A stretch of DNA of 64,000 bases from JAPPHY01 sp965247535 (GTDB taxonomy: Bacteria > Chloroflexota > Dehalococcoidia > Lucifugimonadales > UBA2985). Position numbers and translations under genes: made by a program. How positions within the stretch are numbered: the first letter of the stretch is position 1; each line of letters starts with the position of its first letter. Below are positions 46,869 through 56,136 of this stretch, piece after piece. The stretch spans positions 1,674,001 to 1,738,000 of the forward strand of contig OZ252018.1 in assembly GCA_965247535.1 (NCBI GenBank). The letters are read 5' to 3'. The notes under the pieces are model-generated. The model had not been told where the DNA came from. It saw nothing but the letters and a program-made list of their open reading frames with translations, and ran no database searches.

Positions 46869-48047
46869 TCAGTCCCGTGCGAGAATCGCAGTGCCGCCCG
46901 ACGAAAGCGAGCCGCCCGTCCCGTGGCACATGGCGATACGGCAGTCTGGCACCTGTCGAGCGCCGGCCTCTCCGCGAAGCTGTCGCACCGCCTCGATGAT
47001 CAGGAATATGCCGTAGGCGCCGGGGTGCGTGTACGAGAGGCCTCCGCCGGACGTGTTCATGGGGAAGTCGCCGCCGGGTGCCGTGCGCTGCCCTCGCAGG
47101 AAGTCGACGGCCTCACCGCGGCCGCAGAAGCCCAGGCTCTCCAGCGTCAGCATCACCGTGTAGGTAAACGAGTCGTAGATCATCGCCAGATCGAAGTCGT
47201 CGTGCGTGACGCCGGCCATCTTGAACGCTGCGGGGCCGGTCTCCCGCGCGATGAGCGACGTGAGGCTCGGCATCTGGCTGATCATGCCGTGGTCGTGGCC
47301 CTCGCCTGCGCCCAGGATCCAGACAGGGGGCTTCTTCAGGTCGCGTGCGCGCTCCGCCGTGGTTACGACGTAGGCGCCGCCGGCGTCCGTGACCAGGCAG
47401 CAGTCCAGCAGGTGGAAGGGCCAGCATATCCAGCGCGAGGCGTGGTAGTCGTCGAACGACATGGTGAGCGGAATCTCCGCTTTCGGGTCGTGTATCAGGG
47501 CGCGGGGGTTGAGCGCGGCCCACTTGCGGGTCGCAACGGCCACCTCGGACATGGCCTCACGGCATCGCTCCTCGCCGAACTCGTGCATGTAGCGGGCGCA
47601 GGCCATCGCGTAGTTGATGGGCGCGCCAATGAAGCCGTAGGGTGTCTCGAACTGGCCGCCGGGCGAGTTGGGCCCGCCGCCCTCCGCCGCCCCTCCGCCA
47701 AAGAAGCGGCGCGAGTGACCATTGTTGCCGTGCACGATCAGCGCAACCTCGCAGTAACCCGCAGCGATGGCCGCCAGGGCGTGGCCGGCGTGGATCACGA
47801 ACGAGGAGCCTCCAACCTGCGTGCTGTCCGTGAAGCGCGGGTGAATGCCCATGTGCTCCGCCAGGCCCAGCGTGTTGCCACCGGCAAAGATGGCGTCCAC
47901 GTCCGCCTTCCGAAGGCCGGCGTCCTCCAGGGCGTTGTAGGCGGCCTCGGTGGATAGCTGAAGGTCGGACCTGCGGTTCTCCAGGTAGCCCAGCTCGTCC
48001 GACTCCGCCGCGCCCACAATGGCCGCCGCTCTGCTGATGCTCGCCAC
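46869..48047 (-). CDS. thiolase-like protein (lipid-transfer/SCP-x type)
   Basis: 392 residues from the GTG at 48047, which has GGAGG 7 bp upstream; the frame upstream is not conserved-looking. Starts with RAAIVGAAESDELG-like sequence; the N-terminal catalytic loop reads TQVGGSSFVIHAG, where true thiolases have a nucleophilic Cys, so acyl transfer through that Cys is unlikely. The C-terminal half has MCHGTGGSLSSGGTAIL. Such proteins with a DUF35 partner act as aldolase/retro-aldolase or acyltransferase components in steroid and acyl-CoA pathways. Substrate unknown. Confidence 0.9.
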   Translation of the reverse strand: MASISRAAAIVGAAESDELGYLENRRSDLQLSTEAAYNALEDAGLRKADVDAIFAGGNTLGLAEHMGIHPRFTDSTQVGGSSFVIHAGHALAAIAAGYCEVALIVHGNNGHSRRFFGGGAAEGGGPNSPGGQFETPYGFIGAPINYAMACARYMHEFGEERCREAMSEVAVATRKWAALNPRALIHDPKAEIPLTMSFDDYHASRWICWPFHLLDCCLVTDAGGAYVVTTAERARDLKKPPVWILGAGEGHDHGMISQMPSLTSLIARETGPAAFKMAGVTHDDFDLAMIYDSFTYTVMLTLESLGFCGRGEAVDFLRGQRTAPGGDFPMNTSGGGLSYTHPGAYGIFLIIEAVRQLRGEAGARQVPDCRIAMCHGTGGSLSSGGTAILARD

Positions 48048-48616
48048 GCCTGCACCTCCGTGACCTTCGAATCGAGCAGGCCACGCTTTCGCAGGGCCTT
48101 CGTCGCGCATTAGCATACGCCCCGGCCAGTGGCTTGGCAACCGGCGAGGGCGCGCCGCCCGCGGCCACTGTCACTTCGAGCGGAGCGCAGCGAAGTCGAG
48201 AAATCTAAGGCAGTCGTATTCTGCCGGCTCTACGCATCCGGCGGCGCGATTCGGCTACCGGTGAGGCGCATTGGGCGGCGATAGGTCCTAGATTCCTCGA
48301 CTACGCTCGGAATGACGGTGGTTATGGGTGGTTCATGCACAGATGGGACTTCCGGCCCGCTCACGCCCTTCGACTGCGCACAGAGCCTGCCCCGCACGTG
48401 ATGCGGGGATGAGCAGGCCGCCTTTCCTCTCGCTCAGGGTTAGCTTGTCGAACCATTTGAGCTGGCAATCGCGCGCGTCCCTCCGCTCACGCCCTTCGAC
48501 AAGCTCAGGATGAGCGGACGCGCAAGATGACCGCTCAAATGGTTCGACAAGCTAACCCTGAGCGGCGTATGCAGTCGCCCGTTGTCCGGCCTTCGGCAAC
48601 CCGCTAGACTTGTGCC
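48048..48616. repeat. repeat-rich 569-bp gap with nested palindromes
   Basis: No gene is supported. It contains an inverted pair of the TTCGACT..GAATGAC repeat (48171-48205 and 48290-48318), a partial CCTTCGACTGCGCAC copy near 48356-48380, and a perfect 32-bp inverted repeat (48431-48462 versus 48533-48564) which encloses a REP-like palindrome CCGCTCA...TGAGCGG (48482-48516). The cores share CTTCGACAAGCT. The larger repeat could fold as a cruciform or hairpin of about 134 bp. Confidence 0.8.
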
Positions 48617-50089
48617 ATGAGTCTCCCCCCGCCGCGCCCGCGAATGCCGTCCCTCGCCTTCGCCCGACGTTTCCTGCTGCCGGCCGTCGCGACGCTGGCC
48701 GCGGCCCTGTCCGTCGTCGGCTGCGCGCCCGCCGAGCCTACGGCCCTCCCAACGCTTGAGGGCTCGCCTCCAAGCGTCATACTCCACGGCGGCAGCGTGA
48801 TCACGATGGAGCCGGACATGCCTCGCGCGGAGGCGATTGCCGTGCACGGCGACGAGATCGTCGCCGTCGGCAGCAGTGAGCAGCTGCTGGCGCTGGCAGG
48901 GCCGTCCACGCACATCGTCGACCTGCAGGGCAGGGCGCTGCTGCCCGGCTTCATCGACGCCCACAACCACCTCTTCAGCGAGGCAATCCGTACGGGAAGT
49001 CCCACGCTCCACGAGGTCCAGAACTACGCTCTGAGCCTGGGCATTACCGCGATGGCCGACATGTCCGTGGAGCCGCCCGTACTCGCCGTGATCCGCAACT
49101 TCCACGATACGGGCCAGCTGCGCGTCCGCACCAGCGTCTACCCGCCGTACAACCTCCACTGCGGCGAGGTACTGGGCCACTGGTACGCGGAGCTTCAGCC
49201 GGAACGCGACCCCGACCTCATGCTGCGAACTCCCGGCGCAAAGGTCTTCACCGACGGCTGGACGTGCGACCTGCTGCCGGCCTTCAGCTTCGATCTACAA
49301 GACGCCCCCGACCCGGAGAGCAGCCGCGGACACCTCATCGTCGGGCCGGAAGAGCTCGCCCGCGTGCTCGCGGAGCTGGAAGCGATGGGCTACCAGGCGG
49401 CCGTGCACGCGCTGGGTGACCGCGCGGTGGAGAACGCCCTGGACGGGATCGAGAGCGTGCTTGCGGGCGCGCCCAATGACCTGCGCCATCGCATTGAGCA
49501 CAACATGTTCATTCGGCCTGAGCTGATGGACAGGTACGGGGAAGTCGGAGCGGTGCCCGTGATTTGGGGCTCCGAGGCGTGCTTCATCCGGAATACGTCC
49601 TCTCGAAACTCGGAGGGCCGCCTGACGCACCGCTGGGGCGGCCCGGAGACTCACAAGTGGATCAACCCGTGGCGCTCGCTGCTGGACGCCAACCCGGGCC
49701 TGCCCGTCGCCTTCCACAGCGACATGTCGTGGGGCGAGCCGGGGCCTCTGGCATATCTCTACAGCCTGGTCACACGTCATGAGGTGTTCCTGGACGGTTC
49801 GCCCATCTGCGAGGCGCCGGAATGGCTCGTGCACGAGGCCATTGGCGTCGAGGAGGCGCTGCGTATGATGACCACCGGTGCGGCCTACGCGCTGCACTTG
49901 GAGGAGAGAACGGGCTCGCTCAGGCCGGGCAAGTTTGCCGACCTGGTCGTGCTGTCGGACGACCCGCTGGAGACCGACCCGGAGTCGCTGCACCGGCTGG
50001 AGGTGCTGGTCACGATGGTCGGCGGTCGTGTGGAGCACTGCGCGGCGGAGGCTCAGTCGCTATGCCCCGCATTCGCGGAGGGCGGCTAG
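48617..50089 (+). CDS. amidohydrolase-family lipoprotein (YtcJ-like)
   Basis: 490 residues. A basic N-terminus, hydrophobic core and lipobox (LSVVGCAPAEP) indicate an exported lipoprotein. The composite domain starts HGGSVITMEPDMPRAEAIAVHGDEIVAVG; metal ligands appear as GFIDAHNHLF, AVHALGDRAVE, RIEHNMF and FHSDMSWGEP. This is the amidohydrolase_3/YtcJ group; substrate unknown. It is shorter than typical YtcJ (~540), apparently in the segment between LHCGEV and AFSFDL. Converges with the MFS gene (4-bp overlap). Confidence 0.87.
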   Translation: MSLPPPRPRMPSLAFARRFLLPAVATLAAALSVVGCAPAEPTALPTLEGSPPSVILHGGSVITMEPDMPRAEAIAVHGDEIVAVGSSEQLLALAGPSTHIVDLQGRALLPGFIDAHNHLFSEAIRTGSPTLHEVQNYALSLGITAMADMSVEPPVLAVIRNFHDTGQLRVRTSVYPPYNLHCGEVLGHWYAELQPERDPDLMLRTPGAKVFTDGWTCDLLPAFSFDLQDAPDPESSRGHLIVGPEELARVLAELEAMGYQAAVHALGDRAVENALDGIESVLAGAPNDLRHRIEHNMFIRPELMDRYGEVGAVPVIWGSEACFIRNTSSRNSEGRLTHRWGGPETHKWINPWRSLLDANPGLPVAFHSDMSWGEPGPLAYLYSLVTRHEVFLDGSPICEAPEWLVHEAIGVEEALRMMTTGAAYALHLEERTGSLRPGKFADLVVLSDDPLETDPESLHRLEVLVTMVGGRVEHCAAEAQSLCPAFAEGG

Positions 50090-51300
50090 GTCTGGAATAC
50101 CCGCATCGCCCGGCGTCTGCCCTGGCTCCAGGTCACCATGAATGCCATCACGCCCACGGCTATCAAGATGCCGGCCGTGCGGAACACGTCCTCGATGCTT
50201 CCGCCGCTCTCGATCAGGCTGCCGCCCACGGAGCCCGCGAGCACGCCCAATATGAGAACGGCGTTGCTGAAGCCTATCAGCGTGCCGTAGCCGTATACCC
50301 TGCCGAGGTCCGTTGTGATGGCAAGCGAAGAGGGTAGGGCTGCGCTCTCCGAAAACCCCAGAATCAGGAACAGCACGAGCAGCACCGTTACGCTCTGTGC
50401 CAGCGGCAGCGCCTCCGTGCCGGCGGCCATCAGCAGCCCTCCTCCGATGACCAGCAGGTGACGCGGCACGACATCGGCCAGGCGCCCGAACAGCGGTTGG
50501 AAAATGCTCGAAATGATGGCGCGTGAGCCCACCACGAGGCCCACGAGCGTCGCGCTGGCCAGCAGCGATTCGGTCATGAAGATGGCAATGAAGGTGAACA
50601 CCGACCCCATGCCGAGACCGAAGGTGAAGTTGAAGACGAACAGTGACCACACGCGCAGATCGCCGACCATGACGCGAAAGCTGGGCACGATTCGCTCCTC
50701 AGACTGGCTCGTGCGGCCGGCGGCCGGCATCAGGAATGCCACCACGGCCACGGCTACAACAGCGGCGCCGGCCAGCGTCAGGAATGTGGCGTCCACTCCG
50801 AAGTTGTCCTTGAGCACGCCTCCAACCAGCGGACCGGCCCCGAATCCAGCCGTGAACGACACCATGAACATACCCATGTAACGCCCCTCATGACCCCTGG
50901 GAGCGAGCTCACCGACCATCGCGAGCGCGGACGGGAACATGCACGCGGCGCCGACACCCATGCCCATGCGAAGCAGCGTCACGACCTGGTACGAATCGGC
51001 CATTGAGAGCCCGACGCCGATGAACACGTACGCGGAAAGCCCTATGAGAATGAAGGGTCGCCGCCCCAGTCGATCGCCAAGCCTGCCTACGATAGGCGTG
51101 AGGGGTGTCTGCGTGATGGCAAATCCTGAGAAGGCCAGGCCCAGCCACACGCCGGAAGCGCCCAGGTCCCGCACGAATACTGGCAGAATGGGCACCACCA
51201 TGCCAAGCCCGCTGGCTATCACGAACATGGAGAACCAGAGTATAGCGAAAGTCCGCCATCGGCGGGCTGTTGAGGTGGTCTCTAAAACCGGGGTGTTCAA
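50086..51300 (-). CDS. MFS transporter
   Basis: 404 residues, 12 transmembrane segments, TTG start. Motif A between TM2 and TM3 is GRLGDRLGRRP; motif C-like glycine-rich TM5 (SFTAGFGAGPLVGGVLKDNFG) is typical of drug/H+ antiporters. The central loop is SQSEERIVPS. Substrate unknown. Confidence 0.9.
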   Translation of the reverse strand: MNTPVLETTSTARRWRTFAILWFSMFVIASGLGMVVPILPVFVRDLGASGVWLGLAFSGFAITQTPLTPIVGRLGDRLGRRPFILIGLSAYVFIGVGLSMADSYQVVTLLRMGMGVGAACMFPSALAMVGELAPRGHEGRYMGMFMVSFTAGFGAGPLVGGVLKDNFGVDATFLTLAGAAVVAVAVVAFLMPAAGRTSQSEERIVPSFRVMVGDLRVWSLFVFNFTFGLGMGSVFTFIAIFMTESLLASATLVGLVVGSRAIISSIFQPLFGRLADVVPRHLLVIGGGLLMAAGTEALPLAQSVTVLLVLFLILGFSESAALPSSLAITTDLGRVYGYGTLIGFSNAVLILGVLAGSVGGSLIESGGSIEDVFRTAGILIAVGVMAFMVTWSQGRRRAMRVFQT

Positions 51301-51447
51301 TTCAGGCGCCTGTGCGCGATTCTATCACCCTGCGCTCCTTCCGCACAACCGGACGCGGGCATGAAGTCCCGGAGCGCGGACCGGCAGCTCATTGAGACTA
51401 TGCTTGCGGGGTCTGTCCAAAGCAAGAGCCGAGCAGGCTGTAGACGG

Positions 51448-52287
51448 CTAAACGATTCTATAGATGGCTCTGCGCGCCATTCGGCCTCGCTTTGCCAACG
51501 CTGCTGCGGCGAAGAGCGTCGTGGCCACCAGCGCCATCGCCGGCCCGGACGGCAGGTCGGCGTAGTACGAGAGGTATAGACCGGTCACCGCCGATGCCGC
51601 TCCGACGGACGCGCCGACCACCATGACCTCCACAAACCTCCTGGCGAGGAGGTAGGCGGTGGCCGCGGGCGTTATTAGCATCGCCATGACCAGCACAATG
51701 CCCGCCGCCTGTATGCCAATGACTATAACCAGCGCAAGAAGAGCGAGCAGCACGTACTCCACCAGCCCCGTCTTGATTCCGACCACGGATGCGCCCACCT
51801 CGTCGAAGGTTGTGTATACAAGCTGACGGTGAAAGCCGTAAAGGCCAGCCAGCACCACGGCCGTCAGGCCAAGGGAAACGAACACGTCAGTCTGCGATAC
51901 ACCCAGCACCTGCCCGAGCAGCAGGTCCTCTATGTCCACGTTGATCCCGGTGGCCCGGGACAGCATGACAAGGCCCAGCGCGAACATGCCCGCGAAGATG
52001 ATGCCTATGGACGTGTCCTCGCTAATGCCTGTACGCCGGCTCACTGTGCCCATGAGCAGCGCGATCGCTATTCCTGCCGGAACGGCGGCGAAGAACGGGC
52101 TGATGCCCAGCAGGAAGGCCACTACCATGCCCGGCAGGACGGAGTGGGCGAGCGCGTCGCCCATGAAGGCGCGCCCGCGTGTGATGACGTAGGCGCCAAG
52201 CAGTGGACACATCACGCCCACCAGCACAGAGACGATCATAGCCCGCACCATGAAGCTGTATTGGAACGGGTCCAGAACGTAGTCCAC
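51448..52287 (-). CDS. metal ABC transporter permease (ZnuB/MntC type)
   Basis: 279 residues from the GTG at 52287, which overlaps the ATPase stop by 1 bp and follows GGGGGGAG; the frame continues upstream inside the ATPase gene but is not coding. About eight transmembrane segments; landmarks are SVLVGVMCPLLGAYVITRGRAFMGDALAHSVLPG and LVMAMLITPAATAYLL split by helices. The ABC-3 family carries Mn2+, Zn2+ or Fe2+. No solute-binding protein gene is adjacent. Confidence 0.92.
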   Translation of the reverse strand: MDYVLDPFQYSFMVRAMIVSVLVGVMCPLLGAYVITRGRAFMGDALAHSVLPGMVVAFLLGISPFFAAVPAGIAIALLMGTVSRRTGISEDTSIGIIFAGMFALGLVMLSRATGINVDIEDLLLGQVLGVSQTDVFVSLGLTAVVLAGLYGFHRQLVYTTFDEVGASVVGIKTGLVEYVLLALLALVIVIGIQAAGIVLVMAMLITPAATAYLLARRFVEVMVVGASVGAASAVTGLYLSYYADLPSGPAMALVATTLFAAAALAKRGRMARRAIYRIV

Positions 52288-53051
52288 TACGGAGCTCCCC
52301 CCGCGGCGGTGAAGTGGTCCGGCGCGAACTCTATGCCGTGTGAGCCGTACAGCTCTTCCAGCACTTCCGTCGTGAATGCCTCGCTTGGGGGGCCGTAGGC
52401 GCATACGTGGTGGTTGATGCACAGCACTCTGTCGAATCGCTGCGACAGGTTCGTCAGGTCGTGCGTTGCCAGTAGCACGATCTTGCCCTCGTCACGAAGA
52501 GATTGCAGCACCTCCACGATACCTTCCTGAGCTCCCACGTCCACACCGCTGAACGCCTCGTCGAGGAGCACGCAGCACGCCTCCTGAGCCAGCGCCCGCG
52601 CAATGAATACGCGCTGACGCTGCCCGCCAGAGAGTTCCGTTACCAGCGCCGAGCGCTGCTCCCACAGCCCCACGCGCTCCAGGCACTCCCTGACCGTGTC
52701 GCGGTCCCGGCGGCCGGGCTGCCGGAACAGGCCCAGCTTCCAGGTGCGTCCCATGGTAACCACGTCAACCACGGTGGCGGGAAAGGCCCAGTTGATACTG
52801 TCTCGCTGCGGGACGTATGCCAGAGCGCCTCTCTCGGACGCCGCCCCGAGCAGCTTAACGCTGCCCTCTGCCACGGGAAGCGTTCCGGCAATGGCGCCGA
52901 AGAGTGTGCTCTTGCCGGCGCCATTGGGCCCCAGGACGCCCGTGAGGGTGCCTGGTCCAACCGAGAAGGAAACGTCGGTTAGGGCGGTGTGCCCTCCGCG
53001 AACAACACTAAGCCCCTCGCAGACTATACCAGGCTCGGAGGTATCTCTCAT
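52287..53051 (-). CDS. metal ABC transporter ATPase (MntB/ZnuC type)
   Basis: 254 residues. Walker A GPNGAGKST, INWAFPATVVDVVTMGR (typical of Mn transporters), signature LSGGQRQR and Walker B CVLLDEAFSGVD; the family usually has DEPF there, so Pro is replaced by Ala. First gene of a two-gene operon with the permease. Confidence 0.93.
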   Translation of the reverse strand: MRDTSEPGIVCEGLSVVRGGHTALTDVSFSVGPGTLTGVLGPNGAGKSTLFGAIAGTLPVAEGSVKLLGAASERGALAYVPQRDSINWAFPATVVDVVTMGRTWKLGLFRQPGRRDRDTVRECLERVGLWEQRSALVTELSGGQRQRVFIARALAQEACCVLLDEAFSGVDVGAQEGIVEVLQSLRDEGKIVLLATHDLTNLSQRFDRVLCINHHVCAYGPPSEAFTTEVLEELYGSHGIEFAPDHFTAAGGAP

Positions 53052-53387
53052 CGCGCACCTCGCGGTGTGGCTGCGGCGAGAGAGGTATCTCTCACCGGCA
53101 AGGTTGACCTGAGGGCACTAAGACTTAGTATCAATAGCATCCCACAAGAACCGGTTCGCTTCAGCATGAATTCTCACTTTGCCCTGAGTGGGCGTCACGC
53201 ACGTATGCGCCGATGAACCACTTCGTGATACAATAGCATAGCTGATGCTGGATATCAAGTGGCGGGACGCTGCCGTGAGAGCTGCAGACGCGCTCTACGC
53301 GGACGATTGGAGCTGAATCGGCACTTGCCGGGAATACGCTGCGATTCTGGGGCCTCGACCGTGAGGCCCGGAAGCGGAGGCTAGGAG
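53052..53387. other. 336-bp gap with a palindromic site upstream of the metal transporter
   Basis: ACTAAG-A-CTTAGT (53117-53129), a perfect 13-bp palindrome 65 bp upstream of the ATPase start, is the best operator candidate, of the general style of DtxR/MntR sites. AGGT-TG-ACCT (53101-53110) lies beside it. No gene is supported; a 23-codon frame at 53245 has no ribosome site. Confidence 0.45.
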
Positions 53388-53534
53388 ATGGCGCCGTCGG
53401 TTCGAGCCTTCCTCAGAAACCTTAGAGTGCCCATACCGTGGCGGCTCCGGTCCAAGCTGGTGGCGCGCAACAACATGAGGAAGGTGACGCGGGTGCGGCT
53501 GTGCTGCGGCAACCCCGGTCAGCCGGGCTGTTGA
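53388..53534 (+). CDS. 48-residue basic protein ending in CCGNPGQPGC
   Basis: GGAGG (53376-53380) lies 7 bp before the ATG. The product begins MAPSVRAFLRNLRVP, is strongly basic (WRLRSKLVARNNMRKVTRVRL split over its middle) and ends in CCGNPGQPGC, three cysteines that could bind metal or form a disulfide. The ribosome site, basic body and compact Cys-rich end make a real gene likely. No family is recognised. Confidence 0.62.
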   Translation: MAPSVRAFLRNLRVPIPWRLRSKLVARNNMRKVTRVRLCCGNPGQPGC

Positions 53535-53598
53535 GAGGACGTGAAGGAGGCTCCCGGAGGGAGCTCGGCAAATTAGCGGTCAAGAGTGCGGAGTGCCA

Positions 53599-56136
53599 TT
53601 ACAGCGCCCGGACCGCCTCCTCAATCGCATTCGTGGCCTCTTGGTAAGCGGTTCTAGGCGGAAACACCAGCGGCTCCCCGAAGCGCACCTCCACCGACCC
53701 GCGCCTCAGGATGGGGTACTTGGACGGGCTGCCAAATCGCTTGATCTGCAGCTTCATGGGCACCACCGGCAGCCGTCCCTCGACCGCAACCAGGCCAGTA
53801 CCGTTCTTGAACGGCAGAGTTGGCCCGCCGACCGTCAGCTTGCCCTCCGGGTAGATTAGCACCGACCACCCGCTGTCCAGTATACGGCCCATGTTTTCGA
53901 GACTGGGGCGGATCGGGCCATCCTGCGCCAGCGGAAAGCCGTTGCCCAGAAGAGGGTTGAGCACCGAGCGAACGGGGTTTTGCCACAGCTTCGCGGCGGC
54001 GGCGATGGCCAACCGGCGTCGCCATGTCTGCGGAATGGCCTTGATGATGAGCGGGTTGTCCAGGCCAAGGTGGTGGTTGGACGCAAACAACACCGGGCCC
54101 TCTATGCCCTTCAGCCTCTCCTGTCCCTGTACACTCAGTTGATAGGGCGCCAGCACAACCGGAAACAACATGGTGCGCTGCAGGAAGCCGCGGGCCATCC
54201 GGCACCACCAGCGCATTCCCCACCCAGGGAACCGGTTTATGGCAGTATTGGCCACGCCCTCGTCCAGCACCCGCTGGAGCCGGCCCACGGTCGTTTCCGA
54301 GTCCACCTGGTTCTCGTCGAGGTAGACGCCCAGCAGTGACTCCACGGCGGACAGCAACTCCACTCTCCCAAGCGAGTCCAGGCCCAGGTCATTTCCGAGG
54401 GTCATGTCGTGGGTTACCTCTGCTGCATCCACTGGGGCCACCTCGGCGATGATTTCCGCGAGACTCGGCGTGTCGTCCCGCCGGCGCGTCGTGGTCGCAG
54501 CCTGCCGCGCCAGGGACGCCTCCAGTGGCGTCCTGGTCGACCCCGTCTCCGCCAGGCTAGTCAGTGTTTCGATGAGGGCCGGCTTCTTCACCTTGAGCGT
54601 GTGGGTGCGCGGGAAATCCTCCTCCGGCCACACGGTGAAGCCACGTATGTGCTGCTGTTCCGCGAGCTGCGCGTTTGCCCACGAGACGATGGCCTCAGGG
54701 TCATGGTCGTCCGCGAGGATGAGTGCGGCGTGCACCTCCAAGCTGCCGGCGCGCGGCAGGCCTACCACCGACGAATCGGTTACTCCGGGGTGCCGGTTGA
54801 GCACTGCTTGAATGTCGTCGGGGTAGACGTTCTGGCCGCTGGGCAGGACAATCATGTCCTTCAACCGTCCACGTATGTTCAGGAAACCCTTGTCGTCAAA
54901 GTGGCCCAGATCACCGGTCCTGTACCAGCCGTCCACGAAGGCTGCTGCCGTCTGATCGGGAGCGTTGTAGTAGCCCGGGGAGATGCTCTCGCCGCGCACC
55001 ATGATTTCGCCTTCGGCGCTGAGGGCGACTTCTACGTTGGGCAGCGGACGCCCCACTGAGCCCGGTCTGCGGTCCTCCAACGTATGGTTGCTTATGACGG
55101 GCGATGCCTCGGTCGCGCCGTACCCCTGCAGAACCCTTACGCCCATCAGCTCCCACTTACGGCCCAGTGCCGGGTCCAGAGCAGCGCCTCCGGAGACTAT
55201 GAAGTCCAGCTTCCCGCCGAACTGCCTGTGGACTCGCCCGAAGAGGCGCCTCCGCAGACGGAACGGAGTCCTTTCCGCAAGCTTCATCAGCCTGCCCCAC
55301 AGCGCCTCTCTTCCCTGCCGCCGCACCTCCCGCTCAATGCCGTTCATCAGCAGTTCAAGCCCCTGGGGCACCAGCAGCAGAGTGGTAATGTGGCGCTCAC
55401 GCATCGTGCGGGAGAGCACTGCCGGCTGGCGGCTGGTGGGGTATGTGACGCTGGCGCCGAAGTGGAGAACGGCCAGAAGGCCACCCATCTGCTCGTACAT
55501 GTGGCTCAGGGGCAGGATGGACAAGAGCCGGCTGGAGGTGTCGCAGGCGACGTACTGCGTAATGCCCTCTACGTTGGCGGTCAGGTTGCGATGCGTCAGC
55601 ATGACGCCCTTGGGGTCTCCCGTTGTGCCTGAGGTGAACATGATCTCGACAAGATCGTCAGGTTGGATGTCCACCGGCTCCGGCTCCGGCAGGTCGAATA
55701 TGGCGCTCTCCAGGTCTTCGAGGGCGACCTCGGGCACGCCGAGATCCGCCTCACCCTTGGGGGTAAAGCGAGAGGTGAAGGCCAGCCGCAGCGATGTGCG
55801 GGCAACCACGCGGCTCACGTAGTCGGGGGCGCTTCGCAGGTCCAAGGGTACCACCACCACGCCTGCCCTCACACATCCCAGGAAGGCCAATACCCACTGC
55901 GGCGAGTTGGGGCCCCACAGCAACACCTGGTCGCCCTTGGACAGCCCGCGGGACTGGAGCAGCGAAGCCACCTGGCCGGACTCGCTCCAGAGATTGCTGT
56001 AGCTCCAACGCAGGAATCGGAATCCGGGCTTGAACAGCAGCGCGTCGCGCGGGCCGTACCGATGGGCCCTGGTCTGCAGGAAGTCCACCAGCGTTCTCTC
56101 CATGGTAGAGTCGGGCCTAAAATCCGCTCGATCCAT
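53599..56136 (-). CDS. acyl-CoA/acyl-ACP synthetase-ACP-acyltransferase fusion
   Basis: 845 residues from the ATG at 56136 (AGGAGGG upstream; alternative ATG 56103). Domain 1 (about 1-530) is an AMP-forming ligase: MFTSGTTGDPKGVMLTH, GYGATEASP, YRTGDLGHFDDKG and RLKDMIVLPSGQNVYP. Domain 2 (about 570-640) is an acyl carrier protein with DLGLDSLGRVELL (phosphopantetheine Ser). Domain 3 is a PlsC-type acyltransferase with NHHLGLDNP (H-x4-D) and YPEGKL. One chain can thus activate a fatty acid, hold it on its own carrier and transfer it to a glycerolipid or similar acceptor, as in Aas-like proteins. The acceptor is unknown. Confidence 0.9.
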   Translation of the reverse strand: MDRADFRPDSTMERTLVDFLQTRAHRYGPRDALLFKPGFRFLRWSYSNLWSESGQVASLLQSRGLSKGDQVLLWGPNSPQWVLAFLGCVRAGVVVVPLDLRSAPDYVSRVVARTSLRLAFTSRFTPKGEADLGVPEVALEDLESAIFDLPEPEPVDIQPDDLVEIMFTSGTTGDPKGVMLTHRNLTANVEGITQYVACDTSSRLLSILPLSHMYEQMGGLLAVLHFGASVTYPTSRQPAVLSRTMRERHITTLLLVPQGLELLMNGIEREVRRQGREALWGRLMKLAERTPFRLRRRLFGRVHRQFGGKLDFIVSGGAALDPALGRKWELMGVRVLQGYGATEASPVISNHTLEDRRPGSVGRPLPNVEVALSAEGEIMVRGESISPGYYNAPDQTAAAFVDGWYRTGDLGHFDDKGFLNIRGRLKDMIVLPSGQNVYPDDIQAVLNRHPGVTDSSVVGLPRAGSLEVHAALILADDHDPEAIVSWANAQLAEQQHIRGFTVWPEEDFPRTHTLKVKKPALIETLTSLAETGSTRTPLEASLARQAATTTRRRDDTPSLAEIIAEVAPVDAAEVTHDMTLGNDLGLDSLGRVELLSAVESLLGVYLDENQVDSETTVGRLQRVLDEGVANTAINRFPGWGMRWWCRMARGFLQRTMLFPVVLAPYQLSVQGQERLKGIEGPVLFASNHHLGLDNPLIIKAIPQTWRRRLAIAAAAKLWQNPVRSVLNPLLGNGFPLAQDGPIRPSLENMGRILDSGWSVLIYPEGKLTVGGPTLPFKNGTGLVAVEGRLPVVPMKLQIKRFGSPSKYPILRRGSVEVRFGEPLVFPPRTAYQEATNAIEEAVRAL

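Noticed and set aside
48171..48564. Repeat cluster considered as a CRISPR array
   Set aside because: Copies vary in sequence and orientation, spacing is irregular, they are palindromic and no cas genes are near.
53438..53647. 69-codon frame overlapping the small Cys-rich gene
   Set aside because: No ribosome site; it runs into the 3' end of the convergent acyl-CoA synthetase. The 48-codon frame at 53388 has the proper site instead.
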